A stretch of 64,000 bases of DNA from G963663735 sp963663735 (GCA_963663735.2 CAXXHN010000001.1:1488001-1552000); one strand, 5' to 3'; positions 8,510 to 18,020 are shown, numbered from the stretch's first letter. Made by a program: numbers and translations. The notes: a model not told the origin generated them from the letters alone.

Positions 8510-9202
8510 ATGCTCAAAAGAAAAAGACAGAAAAAGGACATCCTGGTCATTTTTGACTGTGACGGGGTACTGATTGACAGCGAAGCCATAACCTCCAGGA
8601 TTGAATTCCAGGCCCTCCGGAGCCTGGGATGCCTTCTTTCCATGGAGGATTACCTGGACAGGTCCCTGGGCATTACTGAGGAGGACCTGCTCTGGAATAC
8701 CATCGCTTCTGAATGGGACGTTTCCCTGCCAGAAGATTTCAGCGATCGTCTCCGAGCCGTAATTGTTAAAGCCCTGGCTGAAGAGCTCCTCCCGATAAAG
8801 GGTGTGAATGATGTCCTGGCCGGGCTTCCTTACCAACACTGTGTTGCTTCGGGTGCTACTCCCCAACGACTGGAATTTACATTGTCATTAACCGGACTGG
8901 CTTCCAGGTTCAGAGGCAGGTGTTTCAGCGGTTCCATGGTCAGGCAGGGAAAACCCGCCCCGGATGTATTCCTGCTGGCAGCGGAAAAAATGGGTTTTGA
9001 TCCCAGCGACTGTATTGTCGTGGAAGACAGCCTGAACGGAGTCAGGGCTGCGGTGAAAGCGGGAATGCATGTCCTGGGATTTGTCGGGGCCAGCCATTGC
9101 CGGCCTGGTTTGGAGAGCAGATTAAAGGAGCTGGGATGTTCGGAAGTTTTTTCAGATATGGAGAAACTTCCTTCCCTGATCGAGCAGAAAATGATGGGCT
9201 GA
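8510..9202 (+). CDS. HAD-superfamily phosphatase (beta-phosphoglucomutase/YieH-like)
   Basis: 230 residues, subfamily IA length. Motif I is FDCDGVLIDSE (nucleophile Asp about residue 16, acid Asp 18), motif II VASGATP, motif III GKPAPD, motif IV VVEDSLNGV. The helical cap lies between motifs I and II. Members hydrolyse phosphate esters of sugars or small metabolites, or isomerise them; the substrate cannot be told from sequence. It is followed after about 80 bp by a ROK-like sugar-kinase-fold gene in the same direction, which hints at sugar-phosphate metabolism. A second, clearly different HAD lies at 12357-13010. Confidence 0.8.
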   Translation: MLKRKRQKKDILVIFDCDGVLIDSEAITSRIEFQALRSLGCLLSMEDYLDRSLGITEEDLLWNTIASEWDVSLPEDFSDRLRAVIVKALAEELLPIKGVNDVLAGLPYQHCVASGATPQRLEFTLSLTGLASRFRGRCFSGSMVRQGKPAPDVFLLAAEKMGFDPSDCIVVEDSLNGVRAAVKAGMHVLGFVGASHCRPGLESRLKELGCSEVFSDMEKLPSLIEQKMMG

Positions 9203-9285
9203 AAATAGGTATAATTATACGATAAATATAAATGTTAAAAATGCGTTATTATTTTGTAATCAGATGTTTATAATGGGAGAGTGCT

Positions 9286-10692
9286 ATGAGTAACTTGATT
9301 AGTGTGTCGCTTAAAATTAAACCTGTACTGGATCCTGGTTTTGTTCCCGCCGCGTTGTGGAACAGGGCCTTCCGCGAAAAGCTGAAGGAAGTTGGGAATC
9401 CGCAGAAACTGACAATTTCGCTGGAGCGAAATGAAACGTCCCGGTCGGTTGTTGAGTCTGAGGTTTTTCCTCACGAGGGAGAATATGTTGAACTCAATAA
9501 TCGTTTTGCCGAACGCCTTCTTAAATATCTCCTGTGGCAGAAGGGTGGGCACAAGGTGAGAGTTGCCGGGGATCCCGGGATAGCCGCATACCTTAAAAAA
9601 ACCTATTCACCAGAAGGTGAAAGGGCCTTTGACTACGAATTCATGGGCGAAAAGATCTACGGTAAACCTTTCACCGTGGAATATTGTGATAATGCCGAGG
9701 AGCTGAAGGAGAGCGAGAATGCTGAAGCCCTGGGCGGACACATGGACGGGTGCCGTATCGGATTTGACCTGGGCGGAAGCGACCGCAAATGTGCTGCTGT
9801 CATCGACGGCAAGGTCGTCCATACTGAAGAAGTGGTGTGGGATCCATATTTTGAAAAAGATCCTGAATTCCACTTCCAGGGCATAAATGATTCCCTGAAG
9901 AGGGCTGCTGCCAAGATGCCGAGAGTAGATTGTATCGGCGGAAGTGCGGCCGGGGTATATGTGAACAACGAAGTCAGGGTTGCATCACTTTTCAGGGGAG
10001 TAAGCCCGGAGGATTTCAAGAATCATGTGGAGCGGATCTTTTTCAGGCTCCAGGAAGAGTGGGGAAACGTTCCGTTTATCGTGGTCAATGACGGCGAGGT
10101 GACCGCCCTGGCAGGGGCCATGGCCCTGGAAGACGGAGCTCTGCTGGGCGTCGCAATGGGAACAAGCTGCGCCGCAGGTTATGTTAACCCGGACGGCAAT
10201 ATCACGGACTGGCTGGATGAACTGGCTTTTGTACCTGTTGATTACCGTACTGATAATCCTCCCCAGGATGAGTGGTCCGGCGATTACGGCATTGGTGCAA
10301 ACTATTTTTCCCAGCAGGCCATTGCCAGGCTGGCTCCAGTGGCAGGGATTGAATTCCCCAAGGATATGCCGTTTGCCGAAAGGCTGGTCGGAGTTCAGAA
10401 GCTTATGGATGAAGGGGATGAAAGGGCCCGCAAGATATATGAGACCATCGGGACCTATTTCGGCTATAACCTGGCCCAGTACGATGAACGCTATGAACTG
10501 AGAAATGTACTGGTCCTGGGACGAGTCATGAGCGGCCCCGGCGGAGACATTATCCTGGAACAGGCCCGCAAAGTGCTGGCGGCAGAATTCCCTGAGTTGG
10601 TTGATAAGGTGAAATTTGCCGCACCAGATGAAAAAATGAAACGTCATGGTCAGGCGGTGGTCGCTGCAAGCCTGCCGGAAATAACAAAATAA
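9286..10692 (+). CDS. ROK-family-like protein with an extra N-terminal domain
   Basis: 468 residues, well above the ~300 of a usual ROK glucokinase. Residues 1-150 are an extra domain that I do not recognise. From about residue 157, IGFDLGGSDRKCAAVIDGKVV is the phosphate-1 loop of the sugar-kinase/Hsp70/actin fold. CIGGSAAGV, VVNDGEVTALAGA and the adenosine-type GVAMGTSCAAGYV segment follow, in ROK order. The canonical ROK zinc-binding cysteine cluster is not apparent. Preceded by GGGAGA. It may phosphorylate a sugar or amino sugar, but a non-kinase role is possible. It lies between the HAD phosphatase and the P-loop protein at 10934. Confidence 0.65.
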   Translation: MSNLISVSLKIKPVLDPGFVPAALWNRAFREKLKEVGNPQKLTISLERNETSRSVVESEVFPHEGEYVELNNRFAERLLKYLLWQKGGHKVRVAGDPGIAAYLKKTYSPEGERAFDYEFMGEKIYGKPFTVEYCDNAEELKESENAEALGGHMDGCRIGFDLGGSDRKCAAVIDGKVVHTEEVVWDPYFEKDPEFHFQGINDSLKRAAAKMPRVDCIGGSAAGVYVNNEVRVASLFRGVSPEDFKNHVERIFFRLQEEWGNVPFIVVNDGEVTALAGAMALEDGALLGVAMGTSCAAGYVNPDGNITDWLDELAFVPVDYRTDNPPQDEWSGDYGIGANYFSQQAIARLAPVAGIEFPKDMPFAERLVGVQKLMDEGDERARKIYETIGTYFGYNLAQYDERYELRNVLVLGRVMSGPGGDIILEQARKVLAAEFPELVDKVKFAAPDEKMKRHGQAVVAASLPEITK

Positions 10693-10933
10693 CGTTCTTA
10701 ACGGGAAATCGTGGCGCTTTCTAGGTATTTAAAAACATCTTTGAAGTTATTCGTGGATTTGGTGGAATCGAGGGAGATACTGAATGAGGTTTGATCCCTC
10801 GGTACCACAGCAACAACGAACTCTGCGAATCGTGATTATAAAGTAGATAGATTGACCAAAGGCGAGGTACTGCATTTTCGACATTCACCAGCTGGAGGGG
10901 TAATCATTTCAAGAAGAAAAGAGGATTTTATTT

Positions 10934-12262
10934 ATGTCTAGGGTTAGAAATGTTCTGATAATGGGGGCAGCTGGTCGCGATTTCCACAATTTTAATACTT
11001 ATTTCAGAAAGAATCGTGATGCCAGGGTTGTCGCGTTTACCGCTTACCAGATTCCCGGCATTGCCGGAAGAACCTATCCACCGGACCTCTCGGGGGAGTT
11101 ATATCCCGAAGGAATTCCGATTTTTGATGAATCAGAGCTTCCACGGCTGATAAAGAGTCTCGACGTTGAAGATGTAGTCTTTTCATATAGTGACGTTAAT
11201 CATCTTGATGTCATGCATAAAGCAGCTTTGGTAAATTCCTGCGGAGCAAATTTCTGCATGCTGGGCACATCAGGTACCGAAATTGATTCCGTCAAACCGG
11301 TACTTTCAGTGTGCGCGGTACGCACAGGCTGTGGCAAAAGCCAGACATCCAGGCGGATTACGGAAATCCTGAATGCCAAGGGGAAAAAAGTTGTGGCCAT
11401 TCGCCATCCCATGCCTTATGGTGACCTTAGCGCCCAGAAATGCCAGCGTTTTGCTGAACTGTCTGACCTGGACAAGCATAAGTGCACAATTGAAGAGCGC
11501 GAGGAGTATGAAGGCCATATCCGTATGGGCAACGTGATATATGCCGGCGTTGATTACGAGGAGATACTTCGTTCAGCCGAAAAGGAAGCCGACATCATTC
11601 TCTGGGACGGCGGAAATAACGACACTCCATTTTATAAATCTGATCTCCAGATAGTCCTGGTTGATCCACACCGGCCTGGTCATGAAGTCCGGTATTATCC
11701 CGGCGAAACTAATCTCAGGGTAGCGGATGTGGTAGTGATTCCCAAGACCGGGACCGCCAAACCGGAAAATATTGCTGCCGTACGGAAGACCACTTCTGAA
11801 GTGAATCCTTCCGCCACGATCATTGAGGCTGATTCGGTTGTTTCTGTCGCTGATCCTACACTGGTAAAAGGGAAAAGGGTATTGGTTGTTGAAGACGGAC
11901 CGACCCTGACTCACGGAGAAATGGCTTACGGCGCAGGGCATGTCGCAGCCAGGAAATTCGGCGCTGGAGAAATAATTGATCCCAGGCCTTACGCTGTGGG
12001 TTCGATCAAGGCCACCTTTGAAAAATTTACCCAGGTAAAGGAAGTCCTTCCCGCCATGGGATATGGTGACGAACAGGTCAGGGAATTGCAGGAAACCATA
12101 AATGCGGTTCCCTGTGATGTGGTTCTGGTTGGGACTCCTTTTGACCTTGCTGGAATGATTAAATCCAACAAGCCGCTGGTTCGCGTTACCTATGATCTGG
12201 ACGAGCCGGGAACAGCCGCGTTAAAGGCCGAACTGGAAGCTTTCCTGGCAAAACACGAATAA
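10934..12262 (+). CDS. Cyclic-2,3-diphosphoglycerate-synthetase-like P-loop protein
   Basis: 442 residues. The N-terminal ~135 residues form a Rossmann-like region (VLIMGAAGRDFHNFN, then DVEDVVFSYSDV). A Walker A motif, VRTGCGKSQTSR, follows near residue 134, with DIILWDGGNNDTPF as the Walker B area. This matches the widespread bacterial family named after archaeal cyclic 2,3-diphosphoglycerate synthetase. The bacterial members are not shown to make cDPG, and the GTPase/ligase activity is inferred. It has an AGAGGA ribosome site at about 10919. Close neighbours are sugar-phosphate-type enzymes (HADs, ROK-like), and the carbamoyl-phosphate genes lie upstream. Confidence 0.75.
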   Translation: MSRVRNVLIMGAAGRDFHNFNTYFRKNRDARVVAFTAYQIPGIAGRTYPPDLSGELYPEGIPIFDESELPRLIKSLDVEDVVFSYSDVNHLDVMHKAALVNSCGANFCMLGTSGTEIDSVKPVLSVCAVRTGCGKSQTSRRITEILNAKGKKVVAIRHPMPYGDLSAQKCQRFAELSDLDKHKCTIEEREEYEGHIRMGNVIYAGVDYEEILRSAEKEADIILWDGGNNDTPFYKSDLQIVLVDPHRPGHEVRYYPGETNLRVADVVVIPKTGTAKPENIAAVRKTTSEVNPSATIIEADSVVSVADPTLVKGKRVLVVEDGPTLTHGEMAYGAGHVAARKFGAGEIIDPRPYAVGSIKATFEKFTQVKEVLPAMGYGDEQVRELQETINAVPCDVVLVGTPFDLAGMIKSNKPLVRVTYDLDEPGTAALKAELEAFLAKHE

Positions 12263-12279
12263 GAGATTAGTTTGTTTAA

Positions 12280-12299
12280 GGCAGGACTCAGGTCCTGCC
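12280..12299. terminator. Hairpin after the P-loop gene
   Basis: GGCAGGAC/GTCCTGCC arms (12280-12287 and 12292-12299) form a perfect 8-bp stem with a TCAG loop between convergent genes. A second, longer-range pairing, AGCATTTCT (12301-12309) with AGAAATGCT (12346-12354), encloses a further GGGT-centred hairpin, so the gap is highly structured. Confidence 0.6.
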
Positions 12300-12356
12300 C
12301 AGCATTTCTTGCCGACGTTTGCATCACCTGACGGGTAACCCGGTGAGAAATGCTGG

Positions 12357-13010
12357 TTAGTCTTTAAGGCAGGGAAGTCTGAACTCCGCCAGGTCCGCAT
12401 AGATTTCGTCCGCCAGGGATAGATCCTGAGGTGGAGCTTCTGGCCTTTTCAGGCCGATGCAGTACATTCCGGCATTCTTGGCGGCGGCAACTCCGGCCTC
12501 TGAGTCTTCAAAAACCAGGCACTCTTCAGGCTGCGTACCAAGCATTGATGAAGCCTGGAGAAAACAGCAGGGGTCCGGCTTGCCTTTCGGGTAGTTGTCC
12601 GCCCCCAGGCAGAAAGCCAGCAAATTCCTGACTCCCATCCGATCAGCCGCTTCTTCAACGGTTCTGGTGTGTGAGCCGGAAACAATTGCAACAGGGAAAT
12701 TCCGGGCCAGTTTCTTCAGCAATTCAATGGATGTGGGAATGAGGATATCATTCACCTCGCAATATTCCTTGTACATTACTTCTATGCCTGACTCAATCTC
12801 TTCATCCGAAGTGAAGAAACCGGGAAAGGCCTGATGAATCTCCCGATAAATATCCCTGGCGCTTTTGCCCAACACCATTTCCTGGGTTTTGTCACGGGGA
12901 ATGAATCCTCCCTTGCTTTCGATAAGTGCCTTGATGGTATCAATCAGCATCGGTTCTGTGTCAATAAGTGTTCCGTCCAGGTCAAATAAAACAGCACTGA
13001 TTTTTCTCAT
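12357..13010 (-). CDS. HAD-superfamily phosphatase (phosphoglycolate/beta-PGM type)
   Basis: 217 residues. Motif I LFDLDGTLIDTEP at the N-terminus, motif II AIVSGSH, motif III GKPDP, motif IV VFEDSEAGV: an intact HAD IA phosphatase with a helical cap. It converges with the cDPG-synthetase-like gene and is read away from the acyl-CoA synthetase. Substrate unknown; beta-phosphoglucomutase, phosphoglycolate phosphatase or 2-deoxyglucose-6-phosphatase activity would all suit the motifs. It differs enough from the HAD at 8510 (DLDG against DCDG) that it is not a recent duplicate. Confidence 0.8.
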   Translation of the reverse strand: MRKISAVLFDLDGTLIDTEPMLIDTIKALIESKGGFIPRDKTQEMVLGKSARDIYREIHQAFPGFFTSDEEIESGIEVMYKEYCEVNDILIPTSIELLKKLARNFPVAIVSGSHTRTVEEAADRMGVRNLLAFCLGADNYPKGKPDPCCFLQASSMLGTQPEECLVFEDSEAGVAAAKNAGMYCIGLKRPEAPPQDLSLADEIYADLAEFRLPCLKD

Positions 13011-13243
13011 ATTCAGGATATTCTACAGCATCGGCGGGGAGCGGTGGAGATAGTACGGTGCATGGGTGGGGATTTATAATTTTTTTAAAATACAGGAATC
13101 ACTGATTTGACCTGGCGTCCCCGCAGAACTCGGCGCTTTCTAGTAAAATAATGATCTTTAACCCCCGGATGACAGAGAACAGCCGGCAGCACAGAGGATA
13201 GGGAGCGGTTTTAATTTCAGAAAAGCAGGAAGATTTAGGAAGT

Positions 13244-14944
13244 ATGAACAGACTTAGTTATGCAGTTGGGCGATCGGATGTCCCCCTGATTGGATTAACT
13301 CTGGGGGAAATGCTGGACAGGGTAGTGGACAGGTATCCGGACAACGATGCCCTGGTTTCAATTCACCAGGAAATAAGGTGGTCCTATCGAAGGTTCCAGG
13401 AGATGGTTGACCATGCGGCAAGGGCACTGATGGCGCTTGGCGTGAGGAAGGGCGACCGTGTCGGAATTTGGGCCATGAACTATGCCGAATGGACCATGAT
13501 CCAGTTTGCAACCGCAAAGATGGGTGCCATTATGGTCAACATAAATCCCGCATACCGGACCCATGAATTTGAATACGCTATGAAGCAGGCTGAAATCCAC
13601 ACTTTGTTCGTACAGCAGAGTTATAAATCCTCTGATTATGTCGGCATGTTCCAGGAAGTATGCCCGGAGGCCTCAACCTGTGCCAGGGGGGACATCAGGA
13701 GCGAGCATTTTCCTTTTCTGAAAAATGTCGTGTTTATGGGGGAGGAGCAGTTTGAAGCCATCTTTTCCTGGACGGAGTTTTGGGAAAAAGCGGAGTTGAT
13801 AAGTGTCGATGAGTTAAGGGAAGCTGAATATGCGCTGGATTTCGATGATCCTATCAACATACAGTACACCAGTGGTACAACTGGGTACCAGAAAGGGGTT
13901 ATCCTGACCCATCACGGATTACTTAACAATGGTTACATCATTGGTGAAGGGATGAAGTTTTCAGAGAGAGACCGCCTCTGCATCCCGGTTCCTTTTTTTC
14001 ACTGCTTTGGAATGGTCCTGGCCAATATTGCCTGTATAACCCATGGTTCAGCAATGGTCCTGCCATCACCTTCCTTTAACGCCAAGGCAGTACTTGAAGC
14101 AGTGGAAAAGGAAAAATGCACAGCCCTTCATGGTGTGCCGACCATGTTTATCGCCGAATTGTCTCATCACGAGTTTGACAGCCATGACCTCTCCTCGCTT
14201 CGTACCGGCATCATGGCAGGTTCTCCCTGTCCCGTTGAAGTGATGAAAGAGGTCAGCAGCCGCATGCACATGAAAGAGATCGTTATTGTTTACGGGCAGA
14301 CGGAAACTTCCCCCGGCGTGACAATGACCACAACCACTGATCCCCTGGAGCGAAGGGTCTCAACTGTGGGCAGGCCGTTTCCCCATTGTGAGGTCAAAAT
14401 AGTGGACCCGGTCAGCAACAGGATTCTCCCCAGGGGTGAAACCGGGGAAATCTGCGCCAGGGGATACATGGTGATGAAGGGTTATTATAATAATCCCAGC
14501 GCGACCAGCCAGACCCTGGACGAAAATGGATGGAACCATACCGGGGACCTGGGTGTCATGGATGAAGAGGACTACCTGAGAATAGTGGGAAGGACCCGTG
14601 ATGTGGTGATCAGGGGAGGGGAGAATATCTACCCAAGGGAAATTGAAGAGTTTTTCCATCAACAGCCTGAAATTTCCGATGCCTACATAATTGGAGTTCC
14701 GGACAAGAAATATGGAGAAGAACTGATGCTCTGGGTTAAACTTGCAGAGGGCATCAACAGTGAAGACATTTCTATCAAGAAAATGTGCCACGGGAAAATA
14801 GCCCATTACAAAATACCCAAGTATGTAAAATATACCGACAGTTTTCCCATGACAATTTCAGGGAAGATTCAGAAATTCCGGATGAGAGAAGTATCAGTCA
14901 AAGAGCTTGGCCTGGAAGATCTTGAAAAAATTGAAACAGCTTAG
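13244..14944 (+). CDS. Fatty-acyl-CoA synthetase (AMP-binding, FadD-like)
   Basis: 566 residues. The ANL-family signature is complete: the P-loop YTSGTTGYQKGVILTH around residue 210, YGQTETSPGV (A5), TGDLGVMDEEDYLRIVGRTRDV (A7/A8 hinge) and the C-terminal catalytic lysine in MTISGKIQKF (A10). No signal or membrane anchor. It activates a carboxylic acid to acyl-CoA through an acyl-adenylate; overall it resembles medium/long-chain fatty-acyl-CoA synthetases, though chain length is a guess. AGGAAG precedes the ATG. It is monocistronic as far as can be seen. Confidence 0.88.
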   Translation: MNRLSYAVGRSDVPLIGLTLGEMLDRVVDRYPDNDALVSIHQEIRWSYRRFQEMVDHAARALMALGVRKGDRVGIWAMNYAEWTMIQFATAKMGAIMVNINPAYRTHEFEYAMKQAEIHTLFVQQSYKSSDYVGMFQEVCPEASTCARGDIRSEHFPFLKNVVFMGEEQFEAIFSWTEFWEKAELISVDELREAEYALDFDDPINIQYTSGTTGYQKGVILTHHGLLNNGYIIGEGMKFSERDRLCIPVPFFHCFGMVLANIACITHGSAMVLPSPSFNAKAVLEAVEKEKCTALHGVPTMFIAELSHHEFDSHDLSSLRTGIMAGSPCPVEVMKEVSSRMHMKEIVIVYGQTETSPGVTMTTTTDPLERRVSTVGRPFPHCEVKIVDPVSNRILPRGETGEICARGYMVMKGYYNNPSATSQTLDENGWNHTGDLGVMDEEDYLRIVGRTRDVVIRGGENIYPREIEEFFHQQPEISDAYIIGVPDKKYGEELMLWVKLAEGINSEDISIKKMCHGKIAHYKIPKYVKYTDSFPMTISGKIQKFRMREVSVKELGLEDLEKIETA

Positions 14945-15032
14945 CTCTTCCGAGGTTCCGGCTGTGAACGGCTGTCTGTCGTTTTTCAGCAAGGGACCGT
15001 ATACTAAAACCGCATAAGCAGGAGAAATCAAG

Positions 15033-15851
15033 GTGTTTAATATACTTAAATCAGCACAGAGGCCGCGCCGGAAGGGGAAGCTGTGTGAAATGCTGTCGTT
15101 TCTCCCCTTTTATGGCGGATACGTAAAACCATTTGGTGCATTAGTTGGCATGGAAGAAGTTTTGGTCAGCCCTGGAGGGGAACTGTTTCCAGATAACATA
15201 GAAACAGAAATGCTTTTCCTGGGAAGAGAAGGCACACTGGAATTCCGCCAGGAGGACTCGGAGCCTGATCGGCTGGTTAAGAACAACTGCCTGATATCCC
15301 GTCCGGACAGTAGGGAGTTTATTTTTTCCAACTCCAGAGAGTATGGGATCAGCCGCTTTATAATCCTGGGCTTCAGGCCTGGAGAAGAACCTGTTGCTGA
15401 GGATTCAATTAACCGGATGTCTTTTAATATCAAGGGAAACCGAACTGTCCTTATGACCCTGGCCTCAGGCAGCAGAGAAGAGAACGCCCTCCAGTTAAGC
15501 CTGGATGCCGTGGTAAGCCTGGCCCGAGTTGGAAAAGGAGAGAAACTGATATTTGAAACTCAACCGACCCGGCGTATCCTCATGGCGGTATTAGACGGGT
15601 CAGTGGGCGCGGAACGAAGCAGGTTTAACAAAAATGACAGCCTGATGGTAATGGGTGAACCAGAGATCAGCCTGTACGCCTATGAACAGGCCTCGGTCAT
15701 GATTGTTGATCTCCCTGAATATAAGTCCCCTTTCGTTGCGGAGCAGGAGGCTGAAGAGGAGGCACAAAGGCTGGCTGAAAAAGCGGCCGCAAGGCTGGCT
15801 GGCAAGACGAGACCTAACCCAGGATTAAAGACAGGGTCAGACAGGAGGTAA
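15033..15851 (+). CDS. Pirin-like bicupin protein (tentative)
   Basis: 272 residues starting at a GTG with AGGAG upstream. The sequence is mostly beta-strands, with repeated short G-rich turns (PGGELFPD, LFLGREGTLEF, then a second half KGEKLIFETQPT and MAVLDGSVG) that suggest two cupin-like halves, as in pirin or quercetinase-like proteins. Clear metal-binding histidine motifs are not visible, so catalytic activity is doubtful. The C-terminus has an Ala/Glu-rich helix (roughly residues 235-258). It sits 5 bp upstream of gltX with the gltX ribosome site overlapping its stop, so the two are almost certainly cotranscribed. Fold assignment is weak. Confidence 0.45.
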   Translation: MFNILKSAQRPRRKGKLCEMLSFLPFYGGYVKPFGALVGMEEVLVSPGGELFPDNIETEMLFLGREGTLEFRQEDSEPDRLVKNNCLISRPDSREFIFSNSREYGISRFIILGFRPGEEPVAEDSINRMSFNIKGNRTVLMTLASGSREENALQLSLDAVVSLARVGKGEKLIFETQPTRRILMAVLDGSVGAERSRFNKNDSLMVMGEPEISLYAYEQASVMIVDLPEYKSPFVAEQEAEEEAQRLAEKAAARLAGKTRPNPGLKTGSDRR

Positions 15852-15856
15852 ATCAT

Positions 15857-17281
15857 ATGAGCGTGAGAGTAAGATTCGCACCAAGCCCCACTGGGTATCT
15901 CCATGTAGGCGGGGCTCGCACCGCCCTGTTTAACTGGCTTTTTGCCAGGAATATGGGAGGTGAATTCATTCTCCGGATTGAAGATACAGATGAAAACAGG
16001 TCTGACCAGGAAATGGTTTCGGTTATCCTTGAAGGGATGGAAACACTGGGCCTGGACTGGGATGAGGGTCCCTTTTTCCAATCTGAAAGAACCGGGCTGT
16101 ACCGGGAGAACTGCAGGCTGCTCCTGGAGAAGGGACTGGCCTATTATGATTTTTCTGAACAGGGTTCAGCTCCTGATGAATACCGTCGTTTCCGGGATAT
16201 TCCATTGGAGGATGCCAGGAAGAAGGTAATAGAGGGAGAGGAACCAGCCGTCAGGTTCAAGGTTCCGCCTGGAGGGAAAATTCAGTTCAGGGATATGGTG
16301 TTCGGGAACATCGAGGTGCAATGCGGGGAGATAGATGACTTCGTCATAGTCAGGTCCATGGGAATTCCCACCTATCATCTCAGCGTAGTATCTGATGATA
16401 TTGATATGAGGATATCTCACGTAATCAGGGGTGCCGATCATCTGTCAAATACTTCCAAACATGTTCTGCTTTTTGAGGCGCTTGGCTACCAGGTTCCTGT
16501 GTTTGCCCATCTACCCCTGATCCTGGGGCTGGACAAGAAGAGACTTAGTAAAAGGCATGGAGCTGCTTCGGTTTCAGCTTATATTGAACAGGGTTTGCTT
16601 CCGGATGCCCTGCGGAATTACCTGGCCCTGCTGGGTTGGTCTCCCGGCGGAGACAGGGAAATATTGTCTGTTAAGGAACTTGTTGAATTGTTTGATCTAC
16701 AGAGGGTCAACCGGGCTAACGCTATTTTTGATCCTGCCAAACTGGAATGGATGAATAAACAGTATCTTTCCTCTCTTCCGGCTGAAGAACTCCTGCCTGA
16801 AGCAAGTAAGGCCTTGGTTGCCGCAGGGCTTTTTGATCCTGAATTTGAAACATCAAAGCGTCCCTACTTTTTGTCAGTGATAGACTTGATAAAGAGCCGG
16901 ATTGCCAGCCTGAATGATTTTTCCGGGTACGGACGGCCTTTTGTTTCCGATGATTTTGACTATGAAGAAGACGCTCTGAACAGGTTCCTGGGAGGGGAGG
17001 CAAGACAGCCTGACAGCGAAATAGTTCAGGGATTGAGTCGTTTCAGGGCAGCCTGTGCTGATGAAGGCAACGCGTTCACCCTGGAAAAGACCGAGGAGAA
17101 ACTGAGGGCCATAGCCTCGGAACTGAACCTCAAAGCCGGAATCCTGATTGGGGCGGTAAGGCTCGCGGTGACCGGAAGGTCAAATGCCCCCGGGATTTTT
17201 GATGTGCTGGTAACCCTCGGCAGGGACAGGACCGTGCAAAGGCTGGACCGGTTGCTTGAGACAGTGCTGAACCATAAGTGA
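15857..17281 (+). CDS. gltX: Glutamyl-tRNA synthetase
   Basis: 474 residues, the normal bacterial length. The class-I HIGH-type motif is in FAPSPTGYLHVGGART and the KMSKS-type motif is KKRLSKRHGA, with RIEDTDENRS and IRGADHLSNTSKH between them. AGGAGG at 15844-15849 overlaps the upstream stop. It charges tRNA-Glu. Because gatC and gatA are present in the window, this GluRS may be non-discriminating and also charge tRNA-Gln with glutamate for amidation; that is inference from the pathway, not from an anticodon-recognition residue. The next gene starts one base after its stop. Confidence 0.95.
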   Translation: MSVRVRFAPSPTGYLHVGGARTALFNWLFARNMGGEFILRIEDTDENRSDQEMVSVILEGMETLGLDWDEGPFFQSERTGLYRENCRLLLEKGLAYYDFSEQGSAPDEYRRFRDIPLEDARKKVIEGEEPAVRFKVPPGGKIQFRDMVFGNIEVQCGEIDDFVIVRSMGIPTYHLSVVSDDIDMRISHVIRGADHLSNTSKHVLLFEALGYQVPVFAHLPLILGLDKKRLSKRHGAASVSAYIEQGLLPDALRNYLALLGWSPGGDREILSVKELVELFDLQRVNRANAIFDPAKLEWMNKQYLSSLPAEELLPEASKALVAAGLFDPEFETSKRPYFLSVIDLIKSRIASLNDFSGYGRPFVSDDFDYEEDALNRFLGGEARQPDSEIVQGLSRFRAACADEGNAFTLEKTEEKLRAIASELNLKAGILIGAVRLAVTGRSNAPGIFDVLVTLGRDRTVQRLDRLLETVLNHK

Positions 17282-17282
17282 C

Positions 17283-18020
17283 ATGAAGAACATTGATTTA
17301 TCCATAATAATTCCTGCCTACAATGAGGAACAACGCCTGCTTGGTTCGATGGAGGAAATCCTGGAGAAAGCAGGGATTCTTTTTGCCACGGTTGAGCTGA
17401 TTATTGTGGATGACGGTTCCACGGATGCAACCGCTGAAATTGCTGAAGGATTTATGAGATCCTGCAATAATTCGGGCAAGGTTATCAGGATTCCTGAAAA
17501 CAGAGGCAAGGGATATGCCGTAAGGAGAGGGATGCTGGAGTCGTCGGGATTTTTGACGCTGATGACAGATGCTGACCTGAGTACTCCCATCGAAGAATTG
17601 GAGAGGCTTGCCTTGCTGATGGAAGAAAAGCAGGTGGACATGATCATTGGTTCCAGGGGGCTTTTTGCTTCTGACATTCGGGTCCATCAACCATGGTACC
17701 GGGAGTACGGTGGGAAAGCTTTTAACTTTTTTGTCCGCGCCATCACATCTCTTCCCTATCGGGATACCCAGTGCGGTTTTAAGCTTTTTAGGACGGGGAC
17801 CTGCCGTAAGGTATTTGAAAAACAGAGGATTGATCGCTTTGCTTTTGATGTTGAGGTCCTTTTCATTGCTGAGAGGATTGGACTGAAAGTGGTGGAAGAA
17901 CCCGTGATCTGGAGGCATGCGGAGGGCAGTAAGGTTAATATGCTGCCTGATTCTGTTCGCACTTTCTGTGAACTTATCCATATCAGGTGGAATAATTTCA
18001 GGGGAATGTATAAAATCTGA
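17283..18020 (+). CDS. Polyprenyl-phosphate glycosyltransferase (GT2, dolichyl-phosphate beta-glucosyltransferase-like)
   Basis: 245 residues. GT2 hallmarks are SIIIPAYNEEQRL, the nucleotide-sugar-binding VDDGSTD and TDADLSTP (metal-binding), with DTQCGFKLF as the acceptor-side motif of the DPG-synthase subgroup. No C-terminal membrane helices, as in soluble ALG5-like members. It transfers a hexose from a nucleotide sugar to a lipid phosphate for later glycan or protein glycosylation. It begins one base after gltX stops and is the last gene of the cupin-gltX-GT2 operon. Confidence 0.85.
   Translation: MKNIDLSIIIPAYNEEQRLLGSMEEILEKAGILFATVELIIVDDGSTDATAEIAEGFMRSCNNSGKVIRIPENRGKGYAVRRGMLESSGFLTLMTDADLSTPIEELERLALLMEEKQVDMIIGSRGLFASDIRVHQPWYREYGGKAFNFFVRAITSLPYRDTQCGFKLFRTGTCRKVFEKQRIDRFAFDVEVLFIAERIGLKVVEEPVIWRHAEGSKVNMLPDSVRTFCELIHIRWNNFRGMYKI

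Noticed and set aside
9985..10647. 220-codon minus-strand frame inside the ROK-like gene
   Set aside because: Shadow of the real gene; no ribosome site, no recognisable protein.
13107..13146. TTGACC followed by TAGTAA before the acyl-CoA synthetase as a promoter
   Set aside because: The spacer is 28 bases, far from the usual 17.
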